This document shows, one piece after another, positions 8,763 to 18,676 of a stretch of 64,000 nt of DNA; within the stretch, counting starts at the first letter, position 1, and the number at the start of each line of letters is the position of its first letter. The translations under genes were made by a program, and so were the position numbers. The stretch is taken from assembly GCF_021044425.1 (NCBI RefSeq), contig NZ_JAJNEC010000005.1, positions 930,001 to 994,000 on the forward strand, in the 5' to 3' direction. The notes under the pieces are model-generated. The model ran no database searches. It was not told the DNA's origin and worked only from the letters and a program-made list of their open reading frames with translations. This stretch comes from Niabella pedocola (lineage in GTDB: Bacteria > Bacteroidota > Bacteroidia > Chitinophagales > Chitinophagaceae).

Positions 8763-11700
8763 TTAAAATTGAATATTCACACCCAGCGTATAACTTCTGC
8801 GGTTGGGATAGCCGTCGGACCGGTCCTTACCCAGATCGGTAACCAGTTCCGGATCGGGTCCGCTGTAGTTGGAAAAGGTATACACATTATTCGCCGTAGC
8901 ATATACCTGGAGCCTCGTCATTTTATAACGGGTTGTAAATGATTTTGGCAGCATGTATGCCAGCGTTACGGTATTAATTTTGAAGTAGGAACCGTCTTCC
9001 ATAAACAGGGTCTGATCAAACCGGAAGGGGTTATACATGGATGTATACAGGTAATTGTAGGGATTTGGAATGGTGCCATCCGGATTGGCGGGCGACCAGA
9101 ATCTTGTATCACCTACAGGGATCAGACTGGCATCCTTCTGAATATTAAACGGAGTGCTATAGGCCGCCAAACGCTGTGCCAGGGCGTTATTGAGGATATC
9201 GCGCCCATACAGGTAGGACATGGCCACGCTTAAGGACCAACCGCCGTATTTTACCAACGACTGGAGCCCGCCGGAGATCTTGGTTGCCGCACTTCCGGCA
9301 ATGACACGGTCGTAGGCATTTGAAATATAGTTTCCGTCCAGATCGGTCCAGTAGGGATCACCGGCCTGGAAATAATAAACACCCTTATCTGTCTGCACGC
9401 GGTAAGGAAGCCCCGTAGCCGGGTCAACCGGTACATCTTTATCCGATTTAAAAACACCCCTGTAATTATACAGGATGTAGCTCAGGTTGCTGCGCCCCAG
9501 CCGGTATACGATATCCTGTGCATTGTCTGCATCCGCTTTTATAATCAGGCGGCTGTTGCCGGGCAGGCCGGTCATTACGTTCTTATTGATCGACCCGTTC
9601 ATGTTTACATTCCATTGCCATTTGGAGCTGGCCGGCAAAGGCGAAAGCGATAGCGTAAGCTCGTAACCGTAGTTAACCTGATTAAGGCTGTTGACTTTTA
9701 TTTTGCCATACGCGTTATGGTCTGCCAGCGCATAATCATATATTTCGTTATCTACCTGGTTGTAATAGGTTTCAAACGTTGCGGTATACCGGTTATTCAG
9801 AACACCCAGGTCTACACCAAAGTTGTACTTTGTGGTCATCTTAGGCTCCAGGTTGGGGTTGGGGATATAGTCCCACACTGTACCAATGGTATTATTGTTA
9901 TTATAACGGCCGGTATATAAATATTTACCATTTGCATCAAAAACAGATCCCTGCGGTATGGTGCTTCTTCCCCAGTCGAACCGCACGCCACCCAGGCTTA
10001 GCCAGTTGAGGTCCTCCATAAAGCGTTCCTTGTAAAAGTTCCAACGGCCGGCAATGGTAGGGTTCTTTGCAAACGGGCGGTTGGGACCGTTGGAGGAGGT
10101 TCCGTTCACACTATAGGTAACGTCTACCATGTATTTATCCTGGTAGTTATAGCTAAGGCTTCCACCATTGGTAAGCAGCCGTTCTCCGGGTGTAAAGTTG
10201 TCGATAATACCCCATAAGGCAGCGCCGGCATTGATGCCTGATGGTCCTTCGTACTGATCATTGGGAAACCCGGAGTACATCATGGCCTTGGGATAATAGT
10301 TACGTACAGTTATTTCATTAAATACATACGAAGTGATCCGGTGTTTGCCCAGCTCCTTGTTAAACTCCAGCATGGCACGGTTGTTTAACTCCTGCGTCCG
10401 GTCGTCGTATACATAAAACTCCGCTACATTATTGTTAATGGCTGCCGGTCTGAAATTACTTTCGCGCCCGGCCTTGTATGAATAACTGAATACATCCCGC
10501 GCCGACAGGTCTTTTAAAAACCGGTACCAGATATTCAGGTTCGCCTGCATGCTGTTTGATTTATTTTCATTGCGCGTAGAAAGGTTCCCCAGGGCCGTGG
10601 TATTTCCGCCAAAAAAAGAAGGTCGTGGCAGCAGTGAAGAAGCGCTGGTAGCATTTGCCACCCCCGTTTGAGAAACACCGTTCCCGTTTCCTTTCTGTTG
10701 TTCACCCAGCGCCGCTGAAAGTGATGTATTCACTTTAAAATTGTCGGTGGGCTGGTAATCGGCATTCATAGACAGGTTGTAGCGCGTAAAACCGGTATTT
10801 TTAATGATCCCCTGGTCTTTAGCATATCCCATGTTTACTTTGTAGTTAAACTTCTGGTCGCCTCCCGATGCCGAAATATTGTGCGACATATTGTAGGTAG
10901 GTCCGTAAAAAACCGATTGCCAGTTGGTGGAGTTGTTATAGTACGGATTTAAATAGTCGGACAGGGCCGGGTTCATATCAATTTTATCACGCCCGCTGTA
11001 CAGGCTGGTATCATTTGCCAGTATCTCCTGTATCCGCAGTTCCCGTTCCATGGCACCGCCGATAACTGTTTTTAATTTGGGAACAGCATTCATATAAAAC
11101 TTCCCCGCATAACTTACGATGGGCACTTTTGATTTTCCTCTTTTGGTATTTACAAGTACCACTCCATAAGCAGCCCTAGAGCCGTACAATGCGGTGGCTG
11201 CCGCACTTTTCAGGAAGCTGATCTCCGCAATGTCTTCCGGGGGAATCAATGCCAGGGGGCTGGTGCCCGGACCGCTTTGATCAAACCCGTACTCATACCC
11301 TGAGTTTACATCTACCGGTACCCCGTCAATTACAAAAAGCGGCGATGTGGGCGATAAAAATGCATCGTTGCCCGAGCCGGAAACAGAACCGGAAGATAGC
11401 CCCCGCAAGTTCATCGTGGTTCTTGCCCCTGGCATACCGGTCGTATTTTGTACATTCACCCCCGCTACCCTTCCCTGCAGCAACTCAGTAAAGTTGGACA
11501 CCGGTACATTTTGAATATCCTCCCCGCTGATGGTAACGGTAGACCCGGTGGCCGTAATCTTCGAACGCCGCTGAAACCCCTGTACGACTACGCCCTGCAT
11601 GGCATCGCTGGAAATTTCCATCATTATTTCCAGATCCGATTTGCCCTTTATCGAAACCACTTTATTCTTAAACCCGATATTGGAAAAATGGAGTGCCGTT

Positions 11701-11921
11701 GCCTTTGCCGGAACAATGGCCGTAAAGTTTCCGTTTTCATCCGTTGCAGCCAGTGCATGGGATGAGTCGGACAAGCTTACGGTTACCCCGATCAAGGGTT
11801 GCTTATTGGAATTATCCAGTACTTTGCCGGTGATCCTGCGGGTATCCTGCGCCTGCAGGGTCATACCTGAGATCAATACCAGAAGTATCAAAAGAACATA
11901 GCGCATGTTGCTGAAATTCAT
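8763..11921 (-). CDS. SusC/RagA-type TonB-dependent transporter (second module)
   Basis: 1052 residues. Signal peptide ends near LQAQDTRR. The domains are carboxypeptidase-regulatory-like (about 28-105: ITGKVLDNSNKQPLIGVTVSL), then a TonB-dependent plug (about 125-250, with the family signature NLRGLSS and the VIDGVPVD block), then a 22-strand barrel ending in the aromatic NIQF. It imports large oligomers through the outer membrane using TonB energy, with the SusD lipoprotein encoded 1 bp downstream. It keeps the N-terminal regulatory-like domain that the other SusC of this operon lacks. It follows the DUF5007-like gene by 14 bp, so no separate promoter is apparent. Confidence 0.96.
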   Translation of the reverse strand: MNFSNMRYVLLILLVLISGMTLQAQDTRRITGKVLDNSNKQPLIGVTVSLSDSSHALAATDENGNFTAIVPAKATALHFSNIGFKNKVVSIKGKSDLEIMMEISSDAMQGVVVQGFQRRSKITATGSTVTISGEDIQNVPVSNFTELLQGRVAGVNVQNTTGMPGARTTMNLRGLSSGSVSGSGNDAFLSPTSPLFVIDGVPVDVNSGYEYGFDQSGPGTSPLALIPPEDIAEISFLKSAAATALYGSRAAYGVVLVNTKRGKSKVPIVSYAGKFYMNAVPKLKTVIGGAMERELRIQEILANDTSLYSGRDKIDMNPALSDYLNPYYNNSTNWQSVFYGPTYNMSHNISASGGDQKFNYKVNMGYAKDQGIIKNTGFTRYNLSMNADYQPTDNFKVNTSLSAALGEQQKGNGNGVSQTGVANATSASSLLPRPSFFGGNTTALGNLSTRNENKSNSMQANLNIWYRFLKDLSARDVFSYSYKAGRESNFRPAAINNNVAEFYVYDDRTQELNNRAMLEFNKELGKHRITSYVFNEITVRNYYPKAMMYSGFPNDQYEGPSGINAGAALWGIIDNFTPGERLLTNGGSLSYNYQDKYMVDVTYSVNGTSSNGPNRPFAKNPTIAGRWNFYKERFMEDLNWLSLGGVRFDWGRSTIPQGSVFDANGKYLYTGRYNNNNTIGTVWDYIPNPNLEPKMTTKYNFGVDLGVLNNRYTATFETYYNQVDNEIYDYALADHNAYGKIKVNSLNQVNYGYELTLSLSPLPASSKWQWNVNMNGSINKNVMTGLPGNSRLIIKADADNAQDIVYRLGRSNLSYILYNYRGVFKSDKDVPVDPATGLPYRVQTDKGVYYFQAGDPYWTDLDGNYISNAYDRVIAGSAATKISGGLQSLVKYGGWSLSVAMSYLYGRDILNNALAQRLAAYSTPFNIQKDASLIPVGDTRFWSPANPDGTIPNPYNYLYTSMYNPFRFDQTLFMEDGSYFKINTVTLAYMLPKSFTTRYKMTRLQVYATANNVYTFSNYSGPDPELVTDLGKDRSDGYPNRRSYTLGVNIQF

Positions 11922-11935
11922 ATCTGCTTAAAAAA

Positions 11936-12955
11936 TTAATCGTTACTAAACTTGGGCGTTTCTTTTTTGAAAGCGAAAATAATTTCCCAGGTTCCGGATG
12001 TGTAAATGCCAAAGTCGAACCGCATATTCGCTACCTGCCGTATGCCGCCAAAGCCCAGGCGTTCGTACTCAAATGTTAAATGTGCATAGCTTCCATCTTC
12101 ATTGGTATAGGCGGTAGGACGTTTTACTAGTGGAATGGGGTAGGCTACATCATATTTCACATAAGTGCTGGTTTGCTGCATATTAAAACCATGCACCAGG
12201 GTGGCCCACTTGGTCAGGTTAAATTTTGCAGGGTTAATAAGCTGGTTGTTTGCATCCAAAAAACGGAAGGTCAAAGAAGAACCCGTATTGGAAGCCTTAT
12301 GAAATGTAATATCGATGTCTCCGGAATTGATGGCGCTTTCAGTAGAATCACCAATCATCCCCGAAACGGATAACGGATGCAGTGCTTCATTGGTAACATT
12401 GCCGGTAATGATATCCGCTTTATTGGGTTCATATTCCAGTTCGCGGAAGGGAAGCAACCGCAATCCTTCTACGATTTTACGCCCCCCTTTGTTACTCACT
12501 TCCACATCAAATACATAACCCGAATCCGGCTGCGCCCGAACGATATTTGAAGTGGCGCTTTGCCACATGATAAATTCACCGGAATGATCTCTTATTTCAA
12601 ATACCGGATGCTCCTCCATTTTACGCTTCGCTTCAATTTCGGCCAGCGAGGTTTCCTTTCCGGTATAAGGTTCTGTCCAAACCAGCACGGGGAAAGGCTT
12701 TTGCAGCTCCGGGGCAGCTCCCCCATCGTAGGTACGGATATTGAATATCCGGAAATTCAGGGGTTTTGATGAAAATTCGTCTTTAAAATTATTTTGAAAC
12801 AGGGTGGTTCTTCCCAAAAACGGCTGATACACGGTAGTGGTAAACTGAGAACTCAGGTCGAACGCATCCCTATCGGTAGGAAGGTACTTTTTATAGCAGC
12901 CCTGCAGGCCTGCCACAGACAACAGCAGCATGGCCTTTAAACAAAAACGTTTCAT
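11936..12955 (-). CDS. DUF5007-like lipoprotein
   Basis: 339 residues from the ATG at 12955. The in-frame ATG 11 codons upstream (12988) would overlap the preceding fasciclin gene and spoil the signal peptide. Lipobox LQGC, then YKKYLPTDRDAFDLSSQFT. The protein is rich in beta strand and has no visible catalytic motif. It contains a long central segment (VWTEPYTGKETSLAEIEAK) and a C-terminal region ending WEIIFAFKKE. I recall this type, between fasciclin and SusC genes in Chitinophagaceae and Sphingobacteriaceae, as DUF5007; the family name is from memory. Likely a surface-exposed accessory or binding lipoprotein of the first SusCD module. It lies 20 bp after the fasciclin gene and 14 bp before the second SusC gene. 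Confidence 0.75.
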   Translation of the reverse strand: MKRFCLKAMLLLSVAGLQGCYKKYLPTDRDAFDLSSQFTTTVYQPFLGRTTLFQNNFKDEFSSKPLNFRIFNIRTYDGGAAPELQKPFPVLVWTEPYTGKETSLAEIEAKRKMEEHPVFEIRDHSGEFIMWQSATSNIVRAQPDSGYVFDVEVSNKGGRKIVEGLRLLPFRELEYEPNKADIITGNVTNEALHPLSVSGMIGDSTESAINSGDIDITFHKASNTGSSLTFRFLDANNQLINPAKFNLTKWATLVHGFNMQQTSTYVKYDVAYPIPLVKRPTAYTNEDGSYAHLTFEYERLGFGGIRQVANMRFDFGIYTSGTWEIIFAFKKETPKFSND

Positions 12956-12975
12956 GGTATATGTATTTATCTGCA

Positions 12976-13644
12976 CTATTGATTCCATCGTTTGATTACC
13001 TGGTCGAAGCCAAATTCATTTGCGTAGGCCAGCACGTGCACCGTGCCGTTGCTGGTTCTGATATTCACCACCTGTGTAGATGCTACATTCCAGTTTGCAG
13101 AAAAACCGGAACCGTTTGTATAGGCAAAACTTACATTTACAGGGCCGCCGTTTACAATACCCTGGGCGCCGTCTATTAAACGCTGGGCATGCAGGGAATC
13201 GTTGTACCGGAGCGATTTCAGGTATAATCCGTCCACATACAGCATGCTATCCGTAGGATAATTGCCCCGTACGGCGTAGAAATCGACGAGGGTATCCATC
13301 TGTGCGCCGCTTACCGTAGCAAGATCCAGCAGCGGTTTGCCGGCTCCGCGCCGTACCACATTTAAATTTTGCAGCGCAACTTTGAAATTATTATTCACGG
13401 GCGCAAAAACGGTATAAGCACCTGCCGTATTGTTTAAGCTGTCGCGCATCCAGGAGCTCCGTTCCATTACTTTTAACAAGGAATCAAACACGCCGGGCTT
13501 GGATTTCAGGTATTCATAGATGGTACCGTCAAATCTATTTTCCCTGTTGGTAAAATCGTAATATCCATCGGGTTGCTTCTTACAGGAAACACACCAGGCA
13601 ACGGCCAGGCAAAGACTTATGGCTATTATATATTTCTTTTTCAT
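12976..13644 (-). CDS. Fasciclin-domain lipoprotein (first module)
   Basis: 222 residues from the ATG at 13644, which gives a clean lipoprotein signal (lipobox CVSC, Cys21, then KK). A longer frame to 13695 would run into the SusD gene. One FAS1-like domain is visible: FDGTIYEYLKS, SLLKVMERSSWMRDSL, YTVFAPVNNNFKVAL (the F-AP-N-F block), and NGTVHVLAYANEFGFD at the end. It parallels the lipoprotein at 6400-7134 in size, position after a SusD gene, and C-terminal FGFD. It is probably a binding or adhesive accessory subunit at the cell surface. It sits 25 bp after the SusD gene and 20 bp before the DUF5007-like gene. Confidence 0.87.
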   Translation of the reverse strand: MKKKYIIAISLCLAVAWCVSCKKQPDGYYDFTNRENRFDGTIYEYLKSKPGVFDSLLKVMERSSWMRDSLNNTAGAYTVFAPVNNNFKVALQNLNVVRRGAGKPLLDLATVSGAQMDTLVDFYAVRGNYPTDSMLYVDGLYLKSLRYNDSLHAQRLIDGAQGIVNGGPVNVSFAYTNGSGFSANWNVASTQVVNIRTSNGTVHVLAYANEFGFDQVIKRWNQ

Positions 13645-13669
13645 TTTAATCGGTTTTATCTGCACCCGG

Positions 13670-15217
13670 CTATTTCCAATACGTGGTTTGCGCAATCAAC
13701 GGATTCCGGTCGATCACATCCTGGCTCACCGGCCAGTAAATGCCTCCGGTTTGCCGTAACGCATTAAATGCAGGATCATCGTTTTTAATTTGCTTGTACC
13801 GTATAAGATCGTACCATGCCCAGGCCTCGCCCATGAGTTCTCTTTGCCGCTCATGAAATACATTTTCGAGGAGATGATCTGTAGTGGTTAAAAGCTTCAG
13901 GTTACGGGCGTTTCTCAGGCCGTTGAGCAGATCCAGCGCATCATCCAGCTGCCCCAGCACGGCAAGCGCTTCTGCCTTTAATAATTTGAGTTCTTCCAGC
14001 CGGGTAAACACGATCGGAGAACTATAAGTGGTGATTACATTGGTATTTTGACCGGCGGTATTCTGCTGTACCCCTCCTGTACCAATGACTTTTATTTTGC
14101 TAAATATGAGCAGGTTTGACGCCGATTTTGAAAAGTAAAAAGAATGCGTCTTCCCCGTACTGTCTACATAAAAACGTTCATCACCGCTCTCATTAAAAAT
14201 ATCAACAACACGGGTGTCCGGAATATACACCAGCGGGTTAGCCCGCGGAATGAGCGGATTAGCCAGCGTGAGGTTCTCAATATGGCCGGTGGGGGTAGAC
14301 TCGGCATCCGACGCCGAAAAGCCGAGCGAGAAAACCTGGTTCGAATTCTGGTTCAAAAAGAATCCGTCTGAGCGGGTAAGATTGTTGGTTGTGGAAGCAT
14401 TAATGCCGGACAATCCTGCATTATTGATCACAAAGTCGGCATACACCGAAGCATCCAGGTAGCGGTTATCCCATGCCGCAATATGCGCCAGGTAGGCATA
14501 TGCTGCATTACGTGTAACCAGGGCTCCGGCCCATTTACTCAGGTCGCCGCCGTAGTATTTCCCGGGAAAATAACCGGCTAAAACATCCCCATACACATAA
14601 GGCAAAACCGGTGCCGCTGCCTTCAGTTGTTCTTCTGCATATTTCAGTACGGCCTTGGCCTGTGAGCGCGGCAGCCTGGGGAAAGTGCCATCATAGGACT
14701 GGGTTACCAGCGGCACATCGCCCCAGATACGCACCATATAAAAATAAGTGATGCCAATGATCGCTTTCATTTGCGCGATATCGACCTCATTATTCAGTTT
14801 CGTATACTGGGGATCCTTTTGCAGCACGGCTCCCGAACGTTCAATAAACAGGTTTGCGGCGTTGATGACGGCATAGAACTTGCGCCAGTTGGAAACTTCA
14901 TTTAAAAGATTGTAGGACTGTTTGAGCTTTCCGTCGATCACAGCCTGCAGGTCGGGCCGGTTCAGGGCCTTATATACATCCCCTCTCAGTTCCCCGTACA
15001 ACCAGTTGGCTTCATTTTCGGCCAGCGCCGTACGCAATAAACCGTAGGTTCCTAATAGTGCAGCGCGTGCGTCGTTCAAAGAGGTCCAGGCATTTTCTTC
15101 ATTAATGAGATTGCTGGCCTCCACATTTAATATTTTTCGGCAGCCGGTACCGGTTAATACTGCAAGCAGTAATACGGTTACCAGGTTTACAATTTTATTT
15201 CTAATACGCATGGTCAT
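13670..15217 (-). CDS. SusD/RagB-family outer-membrane lipoprotein (first module)
   Basis: 515 residues; an alternative ATG two codons in is at 15211. The lipoprotein signal ends GTGC, followed by RKILNVEASNLINEENAW as in SusD proteins. The C-terminal block NVFHERQRELMGEAWAWYDLIRYKQ matches the family. It is the cognate lid of the SusC encoded 13 bp upstream. It shares no obvious close sequence identity with the second SusD at 7193-8761, so the two modules probably do not come from a recent tandem duplication. The two SusCD pairs may handle different parts or sizes of the same ligand. Confidence 0.94.
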   Translation of the reverse strand: MTMRIRNKIVNLVTVLLLAVLTGTGCRKILNVEASNLINEENAWTSLNDARAALLGTYGLLRTALAENEANWLYGELRGDVYKALNRPDLQAVIDGKLKQSYNLLNEVSNWRKFYAVINAANLFIERSGAVLQKDPQYTKLNNEVDIAQMKAIIGITYFYMVRIWGDVPLVTQSYDGTFPRLPRSQAKAVLKYAEEQLKAAAPVLPYVYGDVLAGYFPGKYYGGDLSKWAGALVTRNAAYAYLAHIAAWDNRYLDASVYADFVINNAGLSGINASTTNNLTRSDGFFLNQNSNQVFSLGFSASDAESTPTGHIENLTLANPLIPRANPLVYIPDTRVVDIFNESGDERFYVDSTGKTHSFYFSKSASNLLIFSKIKVIGTGGVQQNTAGQNTNVITTYSSPIVFTRLEELKLLKAEALAVLGQLDDALDLLNGLRNARNLKLLTTTDHLLENVFHERQRELMGEAWAWYDLIRYKQIKNDDPAFNALRQTGGIYWPVSQDVIDRNPLIAQTTYWK

Positions 15218-15230
15218 ACTGTTGCTGTTT

Positions 15231-18218
15231 TTAGAGATCCACTTTTACACCCAGGATAAAGCTTTGGGGCAAACGCAGCCCATACCCGGTATCATATCCG
15301 TTGTATTCAATCAGTTCCGGGTCTCGCCCTTTATAAGGGCTAATGGTCAGTAAGTTGGTACCGGTAACATACAGATAGGTCCGTTGCACTTTTTGTGTAT
15401 GCTGCTTTTTACGCAGCTCATATCCCAGGCTTACCGTTCTTAGTTTGAGGTATGCAGCATTTTCCATGAAAATGCTTTGATTTACCTGGTACGGATGCAC
15501 ATCACTCCACTGGTTATAAATTTCATACATACCGGGGTCTACCTGTTTTTCCCAATAAGTAATTTCCTTCATACTTTCCAGGGTATTGGCATTGTCCCGG
15601 TCGATGAATCCATAATAATTAGCAGCTACCTGGTTCATTGCATATTTCTTTAATGCAAAGACCAGTTGAAAGCTGAGGTCAAATTTTTTATACACCAACT
15701 GGTTGGTGAAGCCGCCACTGATGCGTGGCAGGTAATTACCGGTTAATACCCGGTCTTTATCATCAATATTATAATCACCGTTTACATCCTGCCACCTGGG
15801 ATCGCCTGCCTTTTGGGTAATGCCCCGGTACGTCATCGCCTGACCGGTTTGAGGATTTACGGGTACTTCTGCATCTGCATTATAGATACCGTTGTTTTGC
15901 AGGATCCAGAACTGATCGACGGGCTTTCCTACTTCCAGCAGGCGGTCGTTTGAAACAAGCGTGTTTCCTTCGGGCAGGGCCTTTAGCTTATTCCTGTTCA
16001 TTCCCAGGTTCAGGCTACCGTTCCAGGCCAGGGTTTGCGCGTTTCCGATACCCGCGTCGAGCGTAGCTTCTACACCGGTGTTATTGACCACCATCCCCGG
16101 CTTCCATTCATACCTGTAGCCCGACTCTGCGGTTACGGCCGCCGGGAATACAATATTTTTATTATCCTTGCTATACCACTCTACCCGCAGGCTTAGGGCG
16201 TTTTTCAACACCGCAACGGAAGCTCCTGCATTCAATTGTGTGCTGTATGCCCAGGGGATATCATAACCAACCCATCCATAATTATACGGCCTCGAATACA
16301 CTCCATAGGAGTTATAGGAACCCAATGCCGGATAATCGGCCCAGCCGGCCTGCGGCTGATACTGCGGGCCTGCACCGATATTCTGATCTAACCGCAGGTT
16401 CCCGATCCGTCCCCAGGAAGCAAACAGATCCAGTTGGGAAAAGATCCCGGACTGCAACAAAGGCTGTAAATGATAGGTGGCATCAAAGGCGGAGGAAACA
16501 AACCAGCGGCTGTCCGGCTGCATGGCCGAAGCGCCATCACCGCGCACCAGGGCACCGAGGTCCAGGTTCTGTACCGGGTTAAAGTCTGCCTGCCCGTAAA
16601 ACGACATTACGCGCTGCTGCATTTTATCGGTAAAGCCAAACACATTAAACCCATTCGATTTAAGATATTTGGACGGGTTCTTTTTATCCCCGCTTACCAC
16701 ATTTACTTTAATATAGTCATTGGGGCCGTTATACCCGATACCATAGTTATACCGCTGGATGTCACCTGTGTAACGGATGCCGCCCTTCAGGTTTAATGTA
16801 CGCCCGCCGGAAAAAGCCTTGCGGTATCCCAATGTATTGTCGAGGATCAGCCGTTGGTTAAATCCAAAATAATTGGAGGCGTAATTGGTACCGTCGAACA
16901 GGTTGCTGTTCCAAAACAGGTCCCTGCGGCCTTCATTGTAATCGAACGCAATGCGGGCATCGTAATTAAGGTCTTTTGCCAGTTTCAGGTTTATATTCCA
17001 GTATCCCTGGATAGCGGTGGTACCATTTTTATCAATCGTGTTATCATATAATTGCAGGAATGCATTATAATTTGTGAGGTTGGGTGCCAGGGGCTCCCGT
17101 GTATTGGGCAAATAGCGCATTTCGGCAAAACGGTCAATAAAACTCCGGTTACGCCCCCGGTCCAGCACACTTGCGTTAACCATACTGGAAAGCGTCAGCC
17201 ATTTTGTGGGCATCATATTGATAAAGAAGGATCCGGTAAACCGGTCGAACCGTGTGGCATCCTGGCCGGCTACAGAGCGGGTATAGTCGCCAAAAAAGCG
17301 AAAGTTCGCCCGCTCGGATCCGCCCGTTAAACTGGCGTTTACCGAATATTGCGGGGTATTTTTATAATACTGATCGGACCAGTTGGAGGGGCCGTAGTAA
17401 CTGGCATTGGAGGAGTCGCTTAAATAAGCCGGCATAGAAACCAGGTTTGCTGCCGAGCCATATTTGGCATAGAACGGCATCCTGAAATTCTTTTCATACT
17501 CCGCGTTAATGGTAGTGATACCAGGCTCCTGAACATAGCCCATATAACTATTGATGCTCACCCTGTTCTCTCCGGCCGAAGCCGTTTTGGTAGTGATGAA
17601 GATTGCACCGTTGGAAGCCCAGGGGCCCAGCAGCGCAGCATCTTTATAGTCTTTCACCAGGCGGATCTGCTCAATATTATCCAAACTAAGGGCAGACAGT
17701 AAGCTGGTGGCTGGTCCTGCAGGATTTACGGTATAAGATTGTATATTGTATACGAACGGGTTATCCTGTATTAAAGGGATCCCGTTTACATACACAGCCG
17801 GTTGTACTTCATATACATCTTTTAAGGAAAGAACCGGTTTGGAAAGCCCTCTTAGATACATAAACTGTCTCCAGCTACCGGGCTCTCCCGTATTTTCCTG
17901 TACATAAAGCCCGGCAGCGCTCCCCTTTACATACTGGGGCACGGTGATCAGGGGCATTTTCTGCTGCAGCCCGATGGCTATCGAATCGCCTCTTGAAGCC
18001 AGCTCGTAGGCCACCGGTTTTAAAAAATCTTCGTCGTATAACCGGATATCCTGTGCTACAGTGTCCCCAGCGGGAATAGTATCGCCGGGTAACTGATCCG
18101 GCAAGGTATCCTGCAACAGGTTACCGGGCAATTTGCTGGCCCAACTGCAGGTTGCTGCCCGGGCACTATTGGCACAAATGCTTCCAAAAGCAAATGCAAT
18201 GAATAGCAATTTTCTCAT
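15231..18218 (-). CDS. SusC/RagA-type TonB-dependent transporter lacking the N-terminal regulatory-like domain (first module)
   Basis: 995 residues, first gene of the operon. The signal peptide ends near SARAA. The plug domain follows after about 80 residues of acidic linker (QDTLPDQLPGDTIPAGDT). There is no carboxypeptidase-regulatory-like GKV-D----L-GV--- domain, unlike the second SusC. Plug features are MYLRGLSKPVLSL, a YVNGIPL block, and IEQIRLVKDYKDAALLGPWASNGAIFITTK. A C-terminal barrel ends GVKVDL. It imports the operon's ligand together with the SusD encoded 13 bp downstream. I see no firm promoter in the 458 bp between it and the regulator gene, though that region is the only place for one. 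Confidence 0.93.
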   Translation of the reverse strand: MRKLLFIAFAFGSICANSARAATCSWASKLPGNLLQDTLPDQLPGDTIPAGDTVAQDIRLYDEDFLKPVAYELASRGDSIAIGLQQKMPLITVPQYVKGSAAGLYVQENTGEPGSWRQFMYLRGLSKPVLSLKDVYEVQPAVYVNGIPLIQDNPFVYNIQSYTVNPAGPATSLLSALSLDNIEQIRLVKDYKDAALLGPWASNGAIFITTKTASAGENRVSINSYMGYVQEPGITTINAEYEKNFRMPFYAKYGSAANLVSMPAYLSDSSNASYYGPSNWSDQYYKNTPQYSVNASLTGGSERANFRFFGDYTRSVAGQDATRFDRFTGSFFINMMPTKWLTLSSMVNASVLDRGRNRSFIDRFAEMRYLPNTREPLAPNLTNYNAFLQLYDNTIDKNGTTAIQGYWNINLKLAKDLNYDARIAFDYNEGRRDLFWNSNLFDGTNYASNYFGFNQRLILDNTLGYRKAFSGGRTLNLKGGIRYTGDIQRYNYGIGYNGPNDYIKVNVVSGDKKNPSKYLKSNGFNVFGFTDKMQQRVMSFYGQADFNPVQNLDLGALVRGDGASAMQPDSRWFVSSAFDATYHLQPLLQSGIFSQLDLFASWGRIGNLRLDQNIGAGPQYQPQAGWADYPALGSYNSYGVYSRPYNYGWVGYDIPWAYSTQLNAGASVAVLKNALSLRVEWYSKDNKNIVFPAAVTAESGYRYEWKPGMVVNNTGVEATLDAGIGNAQTLAWNGSLNLGMNRNKLKALPEGNTLVSNDRLLEVGKPVDQFWILQNNGIYNADAEVPVNPQTGQAMTYRGITQKAGDPRWQDVNGDYNIDDKDRVLTGNYLPRISGGFTNQLVYKKFDLSFQLVFALKKYAMNQVAANYYGFIDRDNANTLESMKEITYWEKQVDPGMYEIYNQWSDVHPYQVNQSIFMENAAYLKLRTVSLGYELRKKQHTQKVQRTYLYVTGTNLLTISPYKGRDPELIEYNGYDTGYGLRLPQSFILGVKVDL

Positions 18219-18676
18219 TCTTAAAATAGATCGTTTTTGCTTTTAATAACAACCAGTATCGTGGTAATTAAAACATCAGAACAGGCAATGGCAAACCGGG
18301 TTGGTTTTGCAATCAAATGGCTCTCTCAGCATTTTTTTTGTTCAATTCTCTACGTGTGCAGCTATTTTCTGCTCTGTTGGGCTAAAGGTGTAACCGTTTT
18401 ATCATGGATATGGGTGATAATTCCGCCAAAAAGGGGGGAAAAATCGGTTTAGTTTCAGAACTTTTTTTTAACGTTTGATTATCAAATATTTAAGCCGGCG
18501 TGTATTAAAAATCAAACGGGATCCTCATACATTTCGCACTCAAAATACCCTTACATTTGTGCTCTGCGCCGGTTCAGGAAGCGATCATACCCTCCAAAAT
18601 GGTTGCGGATCCGCAAAATGCCTGTTTTCCCGGAATAAAAAACGGAGGAATCCACTGTTTTTGAGGTACAGAATAC
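18219..18676. promoter_or_regulatory. Divergent control region between SusC operon and hybrid regulator
   Basis: 458 bp without a credible gene. It must hold the start of the 11-gene operon (minus) and of the regulator (plus). A TAnnTTTG-type box, TACATTTG, at 18552-18559 fits a promoter for the regulator with a leader of about 110 nt. A perfect 6-1-6 palindrome, TTTGAT-T-ATCAAA, lies at 18474-18486. Its half-site ATCAAA recurs near 18511 and 18310, and a TTATCA-N10-TGATAA pair lies at 18399-18420. These are candidate sites for the regulator's AraC-type domain. Their role is inference. Confidence 0.5.

Noticed and set aside
18237..18452. 71-codon plus frame in the control region
   Set aside because: Leu/Ser/Cys-rich with no ribosome site or homology to anything I know. 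It lies where the SusC promoter must be.
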